A DNA stretch of 5,170 nucleotides from contig VXOZ01000393.1 of the NCBI GenBank assembly GCA_009839775.1, forward strand, positions 1-5,170. Direction: 5' to 3'. Numbering within the stretch: position 1 is the stretch's first letter; every line of letters starts with the position of its first letter. The notes beneath the pieces were generated by a model, which had not been told where the DNA came from, made no database searches, and worked only from the letters and a program-made list of their open reading frames with translations. Made by a program: the position numbers and the translations under genes. This document shows positions 5,143-5,170 of this stretch, piece after piece. This stretch comes from Chloroflexota bacterium (GTDB lineage: Bacteria; Chloroflexota; UBA11872; VXOZ01).

Positions 5143-5170
5143 ATTGAGAAGCCAGCAATCATCCTGCGGA

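Overview
The window carries five protein-coding genes of a GC-rich bacterium with ordinary housekeeping content, separated by unusually wide intergenic stretches that hold most of the structure of interest. The best guess for the source is an uncultivated Chloroflexota-like lineage. That rests on recall of where the duplicated lipoprotein domain and the N-terminal form of the Nudix protein are usually seen, plus the base composition. There is no rRNA or other decisive marker, so the assignment is tentative.

Layout, left to right. Bases 1-169 hold a GC-rich hairpin and the ribosome binding site of rplL (170-556, +), which encodes ribosomal stalk protein L7/L12. A degenerate 26-base tandem repeat starts in the last codons of rplL and runs into the intergenic space. 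A strong intrinsic terminator (676-709) then faces a leftward gene for a lipoprotein made of two copies of one extracytoplasmic domain (732-1796, -). A 403-base divergent intergenic region with candidate promoters precedes gnd (2200-3639, +), a full-length decarboxylating 6-phosphogluconate dehydrogenase with all the catalytic residues I looked for. A 443-base non-coding region (3640-4082) follows, containing a 19-base direct repeat, a hairpin and a REPIN-like palindrome with an extra single arm. Then come a Nudix hydrolase (4083-4658, +) and, convergent to it, an SRPBCC-fold protein (4690-5142, -).

The genes do not form an evident pathway or operon. Each is apparently a separate transcription unit, and strands alternate (+, -, +, +, -). 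rplL belongs to translation, gnd to the oxidative pentose phosphate pathway (NADPH and ribulose 5-phosphate), the lipoprotein to the cell envelope, and the Nudix and SRPBCC proteins are of unknown substrate. rplL is not followed by rpoB here, although that is the order in many bacteria.

I found no mobile element with a transposase, no CRISPR array, no tRNA or rRNA, and no convincing sign of a new defence or biosynthetic system. The points most worth a second look are the duplicated Cys-Cys lipoprotein domain, the tandem repeat at the end of rplL with a paired-base change between copies, and the palindromic repeats upstream of the Nudix gene.
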